A DNA stretch of 58,876 bases from Thermostichus vulcanus str. 'Rupite' (GTDB lineage Bacteria > Cyanobacteriota > Cyanobacteriia > Thermostichales > Thermostichaceae): the NCBI RefSeq assembly GCF_022848905.1, contig NZ_JAFIRA010000021.1:1-58876 (forward strand). Reading direction: 5' to 3'. Shown one piece after another: positions 1 to 7,878 of this stretch (within the stretch, counting starts at the first letter, position 1; every line of letters begins with the position of its first letter). The notes under the pieces are model-generated. The model made no database searches and was not told the DNA's origin. It saw only the letters and a program-made list of their open reading frames with translations. Position numbers and translations under genes: made by a program.

Positions 1-86
1 AGGACGATAGTGCTCCGCACGGCGCAGAGCGCCATCGCAACTCTCTGAGTATTGCTTGGTCATGGGGATGGTGTTCCAATCCTCGA

Positions 87-110
87 CCGCCGCAAGGCGG
101 CGCGCAAGCT
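87..110. repeat. 24-nt hairpin insert within a CRISPR repeat (second copy 206-229)
   Basis: Relative to the canonical repeat, 24 nt are inserted between CCTCGA and TCGCCCC. The insert starts CCGCCGCAAGGCGG, a perfect five-pair hairpin with a GCAA loop. The identical insert is at 206-229 in the next repeat. Size and palindromic design recall the small dispersed repeats (21-27 nt) described in Nostoc genomes; that link is inference. Confidence 0.85.
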
Positions 111-127
111 TCGCCCCGAAGGACGAT

Positions 128-154
128 AGTGCTCCGCACGGCGCAGAGCGCCAT
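128..154. repeat. 27-nt hairpin insert within a CRISPR repeat (second copy 9-35)
   Basis: 27 nt are inserted between GGACGAT and CGCAAC of the repeat, with the same insert at 9-35 in the partial first repeat. It contains GGCGC-AGA-GCGCC, a five-pair hairpin. Its core TGCTCCGCA, then GGC, GAG and CCAT, closely matches the 24-nt insert in the second tnpB copy at 54896-54919. The repeat at 192-252 lacks it, so it was gained or lost independently of the 24-nt insert. Confidence 0.85.
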
Positions 155-1679
155 CGCAACTCTCTGAGTATTGCTTGGTCATGGGGATGGTGTTCCAATC
201 CTCGACCGCCGCAAGGCGGCGCGCAAGCTTCGCCCCGAAGGACGATCGCAACGCGCACCAGGGATCCCGTGGTTAGCCAGATGCGCGTTCCAATCCTCGA
301 TCGCCCCGAAGGACGATCGCAACCCACCGCTCATCCCCGTCACCAGGTAGGTGACGTTCCAATCCTCGATCGCCCCGAAGGACGATCGCAACGACTGTTA
401 GGAATTGTCATGTGACTGACCTAAGACGTTCCAATCCTCGATCGCCCCGAAGGACGATCGCAACGCACCAGCCGCTGGGCTTGGCGCACCGTGACGGGGT
501 TCCAATCCTCGATCGCCCCGAAGGACGATCGCAACCTCCATGGAGATTCTTCGCCGTTCCACACTGGGGTTCCAATCCTCGATCGCCCCGAAGGACGATC
601 GCAACAGTTACGTCACCAACCCAACTAGGGTAGATTGCCCGTTCCAATCCTCGATCGCCCCGAAGGACGATCGCAACCGCTGCTGCTGAGGCGAAAATCT
701 ACCAGTCCGTGGTTCCAATCCTCGATCGCCCCGAAGGACGATCGCAACCTCGTTAGAGGGACAAACCGACCACGGGGCCTTTTGTTCCAATCCTCGATCG
801 CCCCGAAGGACGATCGCAACCTATATTCGCTAGATTCATAGGTGACGCTATGGATGTTCCAATCCTCGATCGCCCCGAAGGACGATCGCAACGAGTCAAC
901 CTGTATCTACATTAAGCCCACGTCCGGGTTCCAATCCTCGATCGCCCCGAAGGACGATCGCAACCCCGCATTCTGACGATAAGCAACTGTGGGGTGACGG
1001 TTCCAATCCTCGATCGCCCCGAAGGACGATCGCAACTACCGCTCGTGAAGCCACGCGGAAGGTGGAGGAGAGTTCCAATCCTCGATCGCCCCGAAGGACG
1101 ATCGCAACTCAGGGTCTAATCCCGATTGGCGTAAGTAGTACCAGTTCCAATCCTCGATCGCCCCGAAGGACGATCGCAACGTGGGTGTTATCCTCTAGGA
1201 TCCCAGGAGGAGGGTTCCAATCCTCGATCGCCCCGAAGGACGATCGCAACCGTGGATGAGATGATCACCGCTTACCAAACAGGGGTTCCAATCCTCGATC
1301 GCCCCGAAGGACGATCGCAACCTCAAACGTCAGATGCACCAACTGACGGTGAGTGAAGTTCCAATCCTCGATCGCCCCGAAGGACGATCGCAACGGATCC
1401 CTGTCGGTGCGGTTACGCACCGCACAAGTTCCAATCCTCGATCGCCCCGAAGGACGATCGCAACGTTTGAACAGTTAGCAACCGATTACACCCAGGATCT
1501 AGTTCCAATCCTCGATCGCCCCGAAGGACGATCGCAACGGTTTGTTGACTGCCATCAGGCCGAGCCAAAGTCCGGTTCCAATCCTCGATCGCCCCGAAGG
1601 ACGATCGCAACTATTCGCGGTGGTATCGGTAGCGGTATTGCGGTTCCAATCCTCGATCGCCCCGAAGGACGATCGCAAC

Positions 1680-1863
1680 GCCATTATTCTAAACCCTTGT
1701 TCAGCAAGGGATCCAGCCATTGAAATCGCGAACCCGATTATTGCTTGCCATTGTCCTGCTAACACAGCAACATTGGGATCCCTCAAATCCTTGCTGAGCA
1801 AGGTATCCAGCTGATCGCGGATCCCCCAGGAAAACAGCCACCACTGGAGGTTCGCGCAGGCCA
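1680..1863 (-). promoter_or_regulatory. CRISPR leader
   Basis: AT-richer spacer DNA between the end of cas2 and the newest repeat, where the leader of a leftward array must lie. It holds two near-identical 22-nt palindromic elements in direct orientation, at 1695-1716 and 1789-1810, each of the form CCTTGnTnAGCAAGG followed by KATCCAG. A weak -10-like TAGAAT on the minus strand lies about ten bases before the first repeat. Promoter assignment is tentative; the leader position is secure from array polarity. Confidence 0.75.
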
Positions 1864-2169
1864 TCATAAGATCAATGGCTCCTCGAAATCGACATATCGA
1901 TCCACCCCATAGCACTCTAGGTTTTTCTCTCGAGGAGCAGGCAAACGGTAGAGCCGTAAGCTATCCAGTTTGGGATCCATAATCTTGGTCAGTTTTGCCC
2001 GCAATTTTTCGTACTGAGCTTGGTCAACCCTGCATTCAAACACCGAGTATTGCACCCGCTGCCCAAAATCTTTGCAAACCATCGCCACCTTGCGCAGTCG
2101 TTTCTTGCCTGCTGGTGTCTCGGTATTCACGTCATAAGTCACCAAAATGTCCACAATTGGATCCTTCAA
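1864..2169 (-). CDS. cas2: CRISPR-associated endonuclease Cas2
   Basis: 101 residues, the normal Cas2 size. Cas2 is the dimeric core of the Cas1-Cas2 integrase that inserts new spacers at the leader end of the array. The N-terminal strand ILVTYDVNT carries the conserved aspartate of the ferredoxin-like fold, and the middle matches the family (VQYSVFECRV). The start overlaps the cas1 stop by four bases (ATGA), so the two are translationally coupled. It is the last gene of the minus-strand cas operon and is followed by the CRISPR leader. Confidence 0.97.
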   Translation of the reverse strand: MKDPIVDILVTYDVNTETPAGKKRLRKVAMVCKDFGQRVQYSVFECRVDQAQYEKLRAKLTKIMDPKLDSLRLYRLPAPREKNLECYGVDRYVDFEEPLIL

Positions 2170-3197
2170 CGAAACAGAAACGGTTGATAACAGGGTAGAT
2201 CGCCCCGTAAATAACGGGCCAAAAGCCGAGCCTGAATATGTGCAATCAGACCATAGGGAATTTTGGAGTTCAAAACTGGGTGGGTGATCTCTTCTTGTTT
2301 GCGCTTTTGGTAGGCTGCCAAAAACGTTTTGCGGGCTGTCTCAGTTAGGTAGATTCCACCTCCAGGTCTATCCACAAAATCATCGGGTTTGATCTGATTG
2401 CGATTGATAAGGGTTAGCACCAAGCGATCCGCTAGCGGAGCACGCAATTCTTCCATCAGATCCAAGGCTAGAGCCGGTCTGCCGGGGCGTAACGCATGAA
2501 GAAAGCCCACTTGAGGGTCGAGACCCACCGATTCACAGGCGGCCACACACTCATTGCTCAGGAGGGCATAGGCCAGAGATAGCAAGGCATTGACAGGATC
2601 CCGTGGAGGGCGACGAGACCGTTCTGTAAACCCGAAAACATCTCGATTAAGGCGAATCATGCCGCTAAACGCCGCGAAATAAGCTCTCGCCGCAGAGCCC
2701 TCAATGCCTCGCAACACATCCAGATCGGATGCCTGTTCAGCTCTACGGATGCCGTCAGCTTGGGCTTCAGCAGCTTCGTTTAGAGAACCTTGGTCAGGGG
2801 ATCCCTTGCCTTCCCGTGCGGCCCGTTTCAGCACAGTACGAGCATTTTGCAACTTTCCAGCCACCATGAGACGAGCAATTTCAAGGGTTTGCCCCGGATC
2901 ATTGAGGACAGCATATTGAGCCTGACGCAACAGCACATTACCCGTGGTCGGGCCATTCAAGCGAGCGTGAAAGCGACCATATTCGGATAGCCACACCACA
3001 TCACGGCCATCCTCAGCACAGCGATGGAGCAAAAACGGGCTGACCAGAACATTGCCAAAGACCACAATACTTCTGAGGTGATGGAGCGGAATCTGAAAAA
3101 CCATTTCTCGTTCCACCTCAACTTTGAGAGTTTCGTGGTCAAGCCGTAGATAGGATCCCTGGGTTTGGATATAGAGGGTATTCAAAATAGGCTTCAT
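2166..3197 (-). CDS. cas1: CRISPR-associated endonuclease/integrase Cas1
   Basis: 343 residues, the typical I-C Cas1 length. Cas1 is the metal-dependent integrase that joins prespacers to the leader-proximal repeat. The active-site set is visible: E166 in GIEG, H234 in FLHALRPGR and D246 in ALALDLMEE, followed by the acidic E249/E250. The N-terminal beta domain (residues 1-80) and C-terminal helical domain are both intact. The start overlaps cas4 by four bases and the end overlaps cas2 by four, so cas4-cas1-cas2 form one coupled adaptation module. Confidence 0.98.
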   Translation of the reverse strand: MKPILNTLYIQTQGSYLRLDHETLKVEVEREMVFQIPLHHLRSIVVFGNVLVSPFLLHRCAEDGRDVVWLSEYGRFHARLNGPTTGNVLLRQAQYAVLNDPGQTLEIARLMVAGKLQNARTVLKRAAREGKGSPDQGSLNEAAEAQADGIRRAEQASDLDVLRGIEGSAARAYFAAFSGMIRLNRDVFGFTERSRRPPRDPVNALLSLAYALLSNECVAACESVGLDPQVGFLHALRPGRPALALDLMEELRAPLADRLVLTLINRNQIKPDDFVDRPGGGIYLTETARKTFLAAYQKRKQEEITHPVLNSKIPYGLIAHIQARLLARYLRGDLPCYQPFLFR

Positions 3198-3811
3198 GGT
3201 TCTGGGTCAATATAAAAGGGATCCTGAAAGACGAAATGTTTAATCACAGAGGGCATACATAGCTCCAAAAGTGAGCAATCTGGGCAACGAGCATCATCAA
3301 CGGGTGGAGGAACCCGCTGCGAGGCCAAAAGCTCACGAGTAGCTTGAATCGTCTGAATAACCGATTGGCGTAAATTAGGATCGGCTAGGTCAACCTCTCG
3401 CCGACGTTTGGACGCGGCATGATAAATTGCCCCGCGTGGCACTGGGATCCCTAGCATCTCTTCCAGACATAGGGCCTGAGCACACAGTTGAATGTCATCG
3501 GCCTCTCGGGCTTTTTTGGAGCCAGACTTGTATTCGACAGGATAAGGGATCCCGTTGTCTAGAAACTCAACCACATCCGCCACCCCAGTTAAGCCCAGCG
3601 TCTGCGACCAGAGGGGCATGGCTCGTTCGACATGGATCCCGTCTTCCGTTTGAAAATCTGGCTCATGCACCCGCTCATGCAGCCGTTGTCCCCGCAGAGT
3701 GTAGAGATTTTCCTCCCAGATTTGCTCAATATGAATCAGCGCACATTGTCGCGGGCAAAAGGCCATATGTTGTAGGGCACTGATCGGGATCCACTCGTCT
3801 TCATGTTCCAT
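3194..3811 (-). CDS. cas4: CRISPR-associated exonuclease Cas4
   Basis: RecB-family exonuclease with an Fe-S cluster that trims prespacers and selects them by PAM, acting with Cas1-Cas2. Counted from an upstream ATG at 3829, FCPRQC supplies cysteines 25 and 29, and the C-terminal CPDCSLLELC supplies 182, 185 and 191, giving the cluster ligands. The nuclease core shows D85, E99 and K101 (VEYKSG). I chose the ATG at 3811 (MEHEDEW), since family members begin just before the IPISALQ segment. It overlaps the end of the DUF29 gene by eleven bases. Confidence 0.95.
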   Translation of the reverse strand: MEHEDEWIPISALQHMAFCPRQCALIHIEQIWEENLYTLRGQRLHERVHEPDFQTEDGIHVERAMPLWSQTLGLTGVADVVEFLDNGIPYPVEYKSGSKKAREADDIQLCAQALCLEEMLGIPVPRGAIYHAASKRRREVDLADPNLRQSVIQTIQATRELLASQRVPPPVDDARCPDCSLLELCMPSVIKHFVFQDPFYIDPEP

Positions 3812-4247
3812 TGGGTAAGAAGCCCTCATCCAGAACTTGATCAGGGGTATAGGGACAGGTTTGTGGAAAATGTGAAGTAGCTAGCCCCGTTTCGTCTACA
3901 GCCTGATCGCAAGACAATCGGTATATGGTTTCAAGATTTTCCTCCATAAAGGATTTGAGGCTAGGACTATCCTGAAGTAAATCTTTCACCCTTTGACGAT
4001 GTTCACGAATGGTCACCTTCCAACTATTAGTGCGTTTCTCTGGTTGATATTGCCACTTGAGGAGATGCATGATCAAAACAATTAGATTGCTTTTGAGAGA
4101 GCGTCTATCTGATTTTCCCAAACTCTCAATTTCCTCCGCAATGTTATCAATATCTAACTGATCCCACTGCTGAGATCTCAGTAAGTTCGCCATCTTTTGT
4201 GACCATAGATAGTAGTCTTGGTCATATAAAGAAGTCTGAGCAGTCAT
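3801..4247 (-). CDS. DUF29 family protein inside the cas operon
   Basis: 148 residues matching the DUF29 family, common in cyanobacteria and of unknown function. Visible signatures are the N-terminal LYDQDYYLWSQKMANLLR, the acidic helix DNIAEEIESLGKSDRR and the central HLLKWQYQPEKR segment, followed by a helical RQRVKDLLQDSPS region. No catalytic motif, signal peptide or membrane helix is apparent. DUF29 genes are often stand-alone; here the gene sits between cas7 and cas4, two bases after the cas7 stop and overlapping cas4, so it must be co-transcribed with them. It is not a standard I-C component. It may be a passenger or an accessory factor; the sequence does not decide. Confidence 0.9.
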   Translation of the reverse strand: MTAQTSLYDQDYYLWSQKMANLLRSQQWDQLDIDNIAEEIESLGKSDRRSLKSNLIVLIMHLLKWQYQPEKRTNSWKVTIREHRQRVKDLLQDSPSLKSFMEENLETIYRLSCDQAVDETGLATSHFPQTCPYTPDQVLDEGFLPNGT

Positions 4248-4249
4248 GG

Positions 4250-5191
4250 TTATCCCTCTAGGAGCTTAGTCAGAGTAATGCCCGATGGTAAATCGCTCTC
4301 CTGAATGGTTACATCGTAATCGGTGAACTTGCGGGGTGTCAGGATCCCATCCCGACGACGAATTTGGATTCGTTCAAACAGTTTATGGGCCGGAGCATTG
4401 CCTAGCTTTTTCTCATGGCTGAAGATGTACAGTCCCCTGGGAGCCATTTGTCCACGACTGGCACTGCGGTCGAGATCCCACATAAACATCAGGGCATCCC
4501 AGAATAGCTCTAAATCTTTGGATGTCACTCCCGTTTGTTCTGCCAGATAGGGAGAGAAAAAACCGTGAGTAACATAAAGACCGTAGGGAATCAGGGTTTT
4601 ACGTCCCATTTCGGTCACTTTCCCGCCACCCTTGCGTCCACTTTCATTGTCCTCCGCCGTCATCACTTCTGCGTCTTCTGCTTTGGTAATGGCAATACGT
4701 GTGATGGCCAAATCTAAGGGCATGATGGGATCCACAGAACGAGCAAACGTAATCTGAATTGGGCCACGCACTTGACCGCAATTGACCCCTGTGGTCATGA
4801 CTGCTCCAAACATACGTATGTCATAGAAGTTCTGACACATCCAGGTGCGAGCTTTGGTGACATCCTCCCGTTTTTGCTTGGTGCCTGTGGATTTGATTTC
4901 AGCAGCCTCGTAGGCGCGAGCATGGAGATCATTCAGGGCAATGCCCTTATTTTGAACGTAGATTTTGGTGGTTTCTGCCTGTCCATATTCCAGATCGATA
5001 AAGTTACGGATCTTACGCTTGAGACAGACATCGGTCACTAAGCCCTGCATGGTTTCTGGATCGGTTCTGGGCAGGTTGCCCCCATCGGGATCCCCGTTGG
5101 GGTTGCCATCGGTGACATCAAAGAGCAAGACAAAATCATGCCGTTTTTTGGGATCATAATGGGTGGCAATTTGCTGTGTAGAGTCAGTCAT
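4250..5191 (-). CDS. cas7: Type I-C Cascade backbone protein Cas7 (Csd2)
   Basis: 313 residues of the Csd2/Cas7c family. Multiple copies coat the crRNA spacer and form the backbone of Cascade. The N-terminus shows the family block RHDFVLLFDVTDGNPNGDPD, followed by LPRTDPETMQGLVTDVCLKR, and the centre has the FYDIRMFGAVM and GQVRGPIQ motifs. Length is normal. It overlaps the end of cas8c by eight bases and is followed two bases later by the DUF29 gene. An I-C assignment follows from this gene together with cas8c and the cas5 subtype. Confidence 0.97.
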   Translation of the reverse strand: MTDSTQQIATHYDPKKRHDFVLLFDVTDGNPNGDPDGGNLPRTDPETMQGLVTDVCLKRKIRNFIDLEYGQAETTKIYVQNKGIALNDLHARAYEAAEIKSTGTKQKREDVTKARTWMCQNFYDIRMFGAVMTTGVNCGQVRGPIQITFARSVDPIMPLDLAITRIAITKAEDAEVMTAEDNESGRKGGGKVTEMGRKTLIPYGLYVTHGFFSPYLAEQTGVTSKDLELFWDALMFMWDLDRSASRGQMAPRGLYIFSHEKKLGNAPAHKLFERIQIRRRDGILTPRKFTDYDVTIQESDLPSGITLTKLLEG

Positions 5192-6953
5192 GATTCAATT
5201 CTCCTTGAGTATCCATTTGAGATTGCTTTTTCTTCTCGGCACCTTCTGCGGCACGTCGGCGGTTGTCGGCTCGTTGATGGTAGTAACCCAGCCCAAATAA
5301 ACTTTGTTGTTGCATGGTTAGTGAGGTGGGCAGTGCGGCGGGATCCAATCTGACCAAGATTTCTTCTAGTTGCCGTTCTAGAGCTTCATAAGTTCCTTTG
5401 GAGTCTTTGCGGATTTTGGCTAGGTGTGGCTGAGCCTTGGCGATTAGATCCCCCAAGATCTTTTTGGGTGTGGTGGAAGCCGCACTGTAGTAGCGATCCA
5501 CCAGAGTTGTGTTGATACCTCGTTGAGCGGCCCGTTGGATGATCTCCAGTTGAGCAAAGAGTCGACCACAGTGATAGGCGGCCTGATCTGGGGGATCCAG
5601 CTCAGGATTGAGGTTGAGAGCTTCGAGATCGGGCATAGGGCGAGATGTCCTCCTCCAGTGAGATAACAAAATCAGCTTTAACAATGCAGCACGGGCATGG
5701 GGGATCTCTCCCTCCACGGCAATGCGACGGGTCGCTCTTGTTAGCAGGCTATCTGGGAGTGGGTCTCCCGATAGGGCACAGCGGAGCAGCGCAGTTGGGA
5801 CAGTAGGCTGCATTTCTTTGGCAGGATCCCGGTAGGCACTGGCAGCTAGGGCATAGATGCCAAAGGGTTTGCTGGGTTGACCATAGGGATCCACAATTTG
5901 TTGATCTTGAAACCACTGTTTGAGATGCCGTTGCACATCGGGAACTGTGGTTTGCAACCAACTGCGTACCACAGCACGGGCATTGTTTGCAGTGAGTGAG
6001 AGGGCATAAAACTCATTTTCATGTCCCTGAACAGAATAGTTTTTCTCGCCTTTGAGTGCAGACTTGAGGAGGTTCTGAACATCAGCAGCCTGAGGTTTAT
6101 CTAAGTAAGAGAAGAAATCAAACTCCTCAGGATCCCGGGTCCAAAACACGAACACACTTGAACCAACTCGCAAGTGAGTGTGTTCTTCGGCCAGCAAGTA
6201 ATTGAGTGCCTTGCCAAACTTTTCAGCAGCCGAACGGGAGATGGGAGAGGTGAGAGAGTTTTTTAAGCCATAGGAGGTAAAAGCATCAGCATTAGCTGAG
6301 ACCAAGGAAGTACCTGAGGGCTGTCCATCAGGGATCCCTTTGATGGGTTCAGGCAGTCGATCCACCACTTGCGTTTCTTGACCCGTCACCAGACACATCA
6401 TCACAGGTAAAGATGATTCTTCTTCATCGCCGCCAGCCGTATACCGTGCCCAAAACTCCTGAATGGCTTGGTTTTCGGGATTTGCATCGGCAGGGATCCG
6501 TTTGCCAATCCGAAAGGTAACGACATCACTGGGATCAAATCCTTCGGGGAGTTGAGCTTGTGAGGGATCCCAATTATTTAAAAAATTTAGTATGGTTTGA
6601 ACAGCAGGATCTTTGGTGGCTGCAACACAAGCCTGGACTAGCTCCTTGAATTGTTGATGGCACTTAGAAACCCGTTCTAGCTTGGATCCTTCCTTGGGGA
6701 TTCCTAGAACGTATTCGCCAGTATCCGCTAGCAAAACCGGTTGAATAGCAACCGTACGCTTTTTTGGTAGTTTGGGAACTGTTTGCTCAAGCCCTCTCTG
6801 TGTTGCTTTGCTATCTCCACCTCTAGGTGTAAAACCAACCAGCTGACTTTGTGGATTTAATTCAATCCACCAGCGAACCTTAGTTTTTCCATACATCTCG
6901 GGAGGCAGATCTAAGCGAGTTTCTGCAAACTCCTTCAGTTTGGTTAAAATCAT
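5184..6953 (-). CDS. cas8c: Type I-C Cascade large subunit Cas8c (Csd1)
   Basis: 589 residues, the usual size for Csd1/Cas8c. This subunit recognises the PAM and recruits Cas3. In I-C systems an internal start within it also yields the small subunit Cas11c. N-terminal features include KVRWWIELNPQSQLVGFTPRGG and the central VFWTRDPEEFDFFSYL segment; the C-terminal half is helical (PTSLTMQQQSLFGLGYYHQRAD is the recognised Csd1 tail). It overlaps cas5 by four bases and cas7 by eight. It defines the subtype. No truncation or frameshift is seen. Confidence 0.96.
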   Translation of the reverse strand: MILTKLKEFAETRLDLPPEMYGKTKVRWWIELNPQSQLVGFTPRGGDSKATQRGLEQTVPKLPKKRTVAIQPVLLADTGEYVLGIPKEGSKLERVSKCHQQFKELVQACVAATKDPAVQTILNFLNNWDPSQAQLPEGFDPSDVVTFRIGKRIPADANPENQAIQEFWARYTAGGDEEESSLPVMMCLVTGQETQVVDRLPEPIKGIPDGQPSGTSLVSANADAFTSYGLKNSLTSPISRSAAEKFGKALNYLLAEEHTHLRVGSSVFVFWTRDPEEFDFFSYLDKPQAADVQNLLKSALKGEKNYSVQGHENEFYALSLTANNARAVVRSWLQTTVPDVQRHLKQWFQDQQIVDPYGQPSKPFGIYALAASAYRDPAKEMQPTVPTALLRCALSGDPLPDSLLTRATRRIAVEGEIPHARAALLKLILLSHWRRTSRPMPDLEALNLNPELDPPDQAAYHCGRLFAQLEIIQRAAQRGINTTLVDRYYSAASTTPKKILGDLIAKAQPHLAKIRKDSKGTYEALERQLEEILVRLDPAALPTSLTMQQQSLFGLGYYHQRADNRRRAAEGAEKKKQSQMDTQGELNHD

Positions 6954-7636
6954 CCTGGGATCCTCAAAACACCGTGTTCCAAACGAGCGCGAAAAAACTT
7001 TGGTTGGGCATTTCCCTTGACAATTCGGGATCCCTGACCATCGTGAGTGAGATAGTGAATGGCTCCTGCCGCATCTTCGACAAACCCGACATCCTGTAAC
7101 ATCAAGCCCAACTCATCGCTCAGATCAATGGGCTGCTCTGTTCCATCAGGTTCTGAGAAATAGGCGGTGAATTCACGGGTGCCTAGGTAGGGCTGATGGT
7201 GACATTGCCCCTGGGCTACCCGGCGACGAAACTGATCTCGATATTTAGCAACAGGATCCGTGGCGTGAGGTTTGAGGTTGATATCGGCCCAGATAACATA
7301 AGCCACATCTCGTAAACAGAGGGTATGTCTCTGGGCACGGTCATCTTCTGCAAAAAATCCTCCCACGCCCTCCTTGCTCCACCCCTGAGCAGATCGCTCA
7401 CTTTGCCAGGTGGTGATCTCGTTCCGCAAAATGGAGAACCGGCGAATCGGCTTCAGCACCCAGATTTCCCGCACCTGCCAGGTAAACTCAGGTTTCCAAA
7501 AGATGGCTTCCAGGATCCCGCGTGCTGCACTGGGGGTCATCACCTCATAGCTGACCCGCTCTGCACCAAATTCAGGACGGGTGAAACAGGCAAAATCACC
7601 CCACGCTTTCACGGAGAGCCAATTTCCGTACCCCAT
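6950..7636 (-). CDS. cas5: Type I-C Cas5 (Cas5d), crRNA-processing endonuclease
   Basis: 228 residues, normal for Cas5d. In I-C systems Cas5 replaces Cas6: it cuts the pre-crRNA at the base of the repeat hairpin and stays bound to the 5' tag. Family blocks are the start WLSVKAWGDFACFTRPEF, the SYEVMTPSAARGILEAIFWKP segment and QRHTLCLRDVAYVIWADI. The tag predicted here would be the last eleven bases of the minus-strand repeat. The stop overlaps the cas8c start. Unusually, the gene upstream is not intact cas3 but a leftover cas3 3' fragment. Confidence 0.96.
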   Translation of the reverse strand: MGYGNWLSVKAWGDFACFTRPEFGAERVSYEVMTPSAARGILEAIFWKPEFTWQVREIWVLKPIRRFSILRNEITTWQSERSAQGWSKEGVGGFFAEDDRAQRHTLCLRDVAYVIWADINLKPHATDPVAKYRDQFRRRVAQGQCHHQPYLGTREFTAYFSEPDGTEQPIDLSDELGLMLQDVGFVEDAAGAIHYLTHDGQGSRIVKGNAQPKFFRARLEHGVLRIPG

Positions 7637-7683
7637 TATACCTCCCTGCCCATCTCAACACATGGTATTTTTTGAAGTCTAGC

Positions 7684-7859
7684 TTAAAGGATTGGGTCGA
7701 TTGAATCATAGGTCACAGGCTTATGCCCTAACTGGATCCCCTTCAACAGGTCGTACCCCCCTCCCAAAGCCAGAGATTAGGGGCAATCTCAACGCGGGAT
7801 CCCTCAGATGGGCAAAATTCTTGGAGGTGAAAGTTAGCCAAAAACAGCTGCAGGATACG
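7684..7859 (-). pseudogene. Remnant of the 3' end of an older cas3
   Basis: On the minus strand this 176-nt stretch encodes the last 58 residues of a Cas3 homologue, with one G missing from a run of Gs near 7760. After restoring it, the peptide aligns without gaps to the C-terminus of the intact Cas3 at 8556-10799. I count 41 of 58 identical positions, including SEGSRVEIAPNLWLWEGG and LKGIQLG. The central 50 or so bases are almost identical in DNA, while the flanks diverge. It ends with its own TAA next to cas5, where cas3 normally ends in I-C operons. It therefore marks the ancestral cas3-cas5 junction. Confidence 0.85.
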
Positions 7860-7878
7860 GACAGACAGGATGCTGGAC

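Larger units (their letters stand above)
1..1679 (-). CRISPR. Type I-C CRISPR array, 23 repeats, transcribed on the minus strand
   Basis: Twenty identical 37-nt repeats start at 287, 356, 428, 499, 569, 641, 712, 784, 856, 928, 1000, 1072, 1144, 1214, 1285, 1358, 1428, 1502, 1575 and 1643. Enlarged repeats lie at 192-252 and 73-160, and a partial one at 1-41. Spacers are about 31-37 nt. On the plus strand the repeat begins GTTCCAATCC and ends GATCGCAAC. On the minus strand it folds into a nine-pair stem (one U-G) capped by a UUCG loop and ends GGATTGGAAC, like the ATTGAAA ends of I-C repeats. This sets transcription leftwards, away from cas2, with the newest repeat at 1643-1679 and the oldest at the window edge. 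The array probably continues to the left. All ORFs inside it are artefacts of the repeats. Confidence 0.98.

Noticed and set aside
56-1723. Several ORFs on both strands across the CRISPR array
   Set aside because: They are translations of the 37-nt repeats (recurring PILDRPEGRSQ and RSSFGAIEDWN) and have no independent support.
1499-1915. Minus-strand ORF across the CRISPR leader
   Set aside because: It combines repeat-derived sequence with leader DNA and the end of cas2; no domain is seen.
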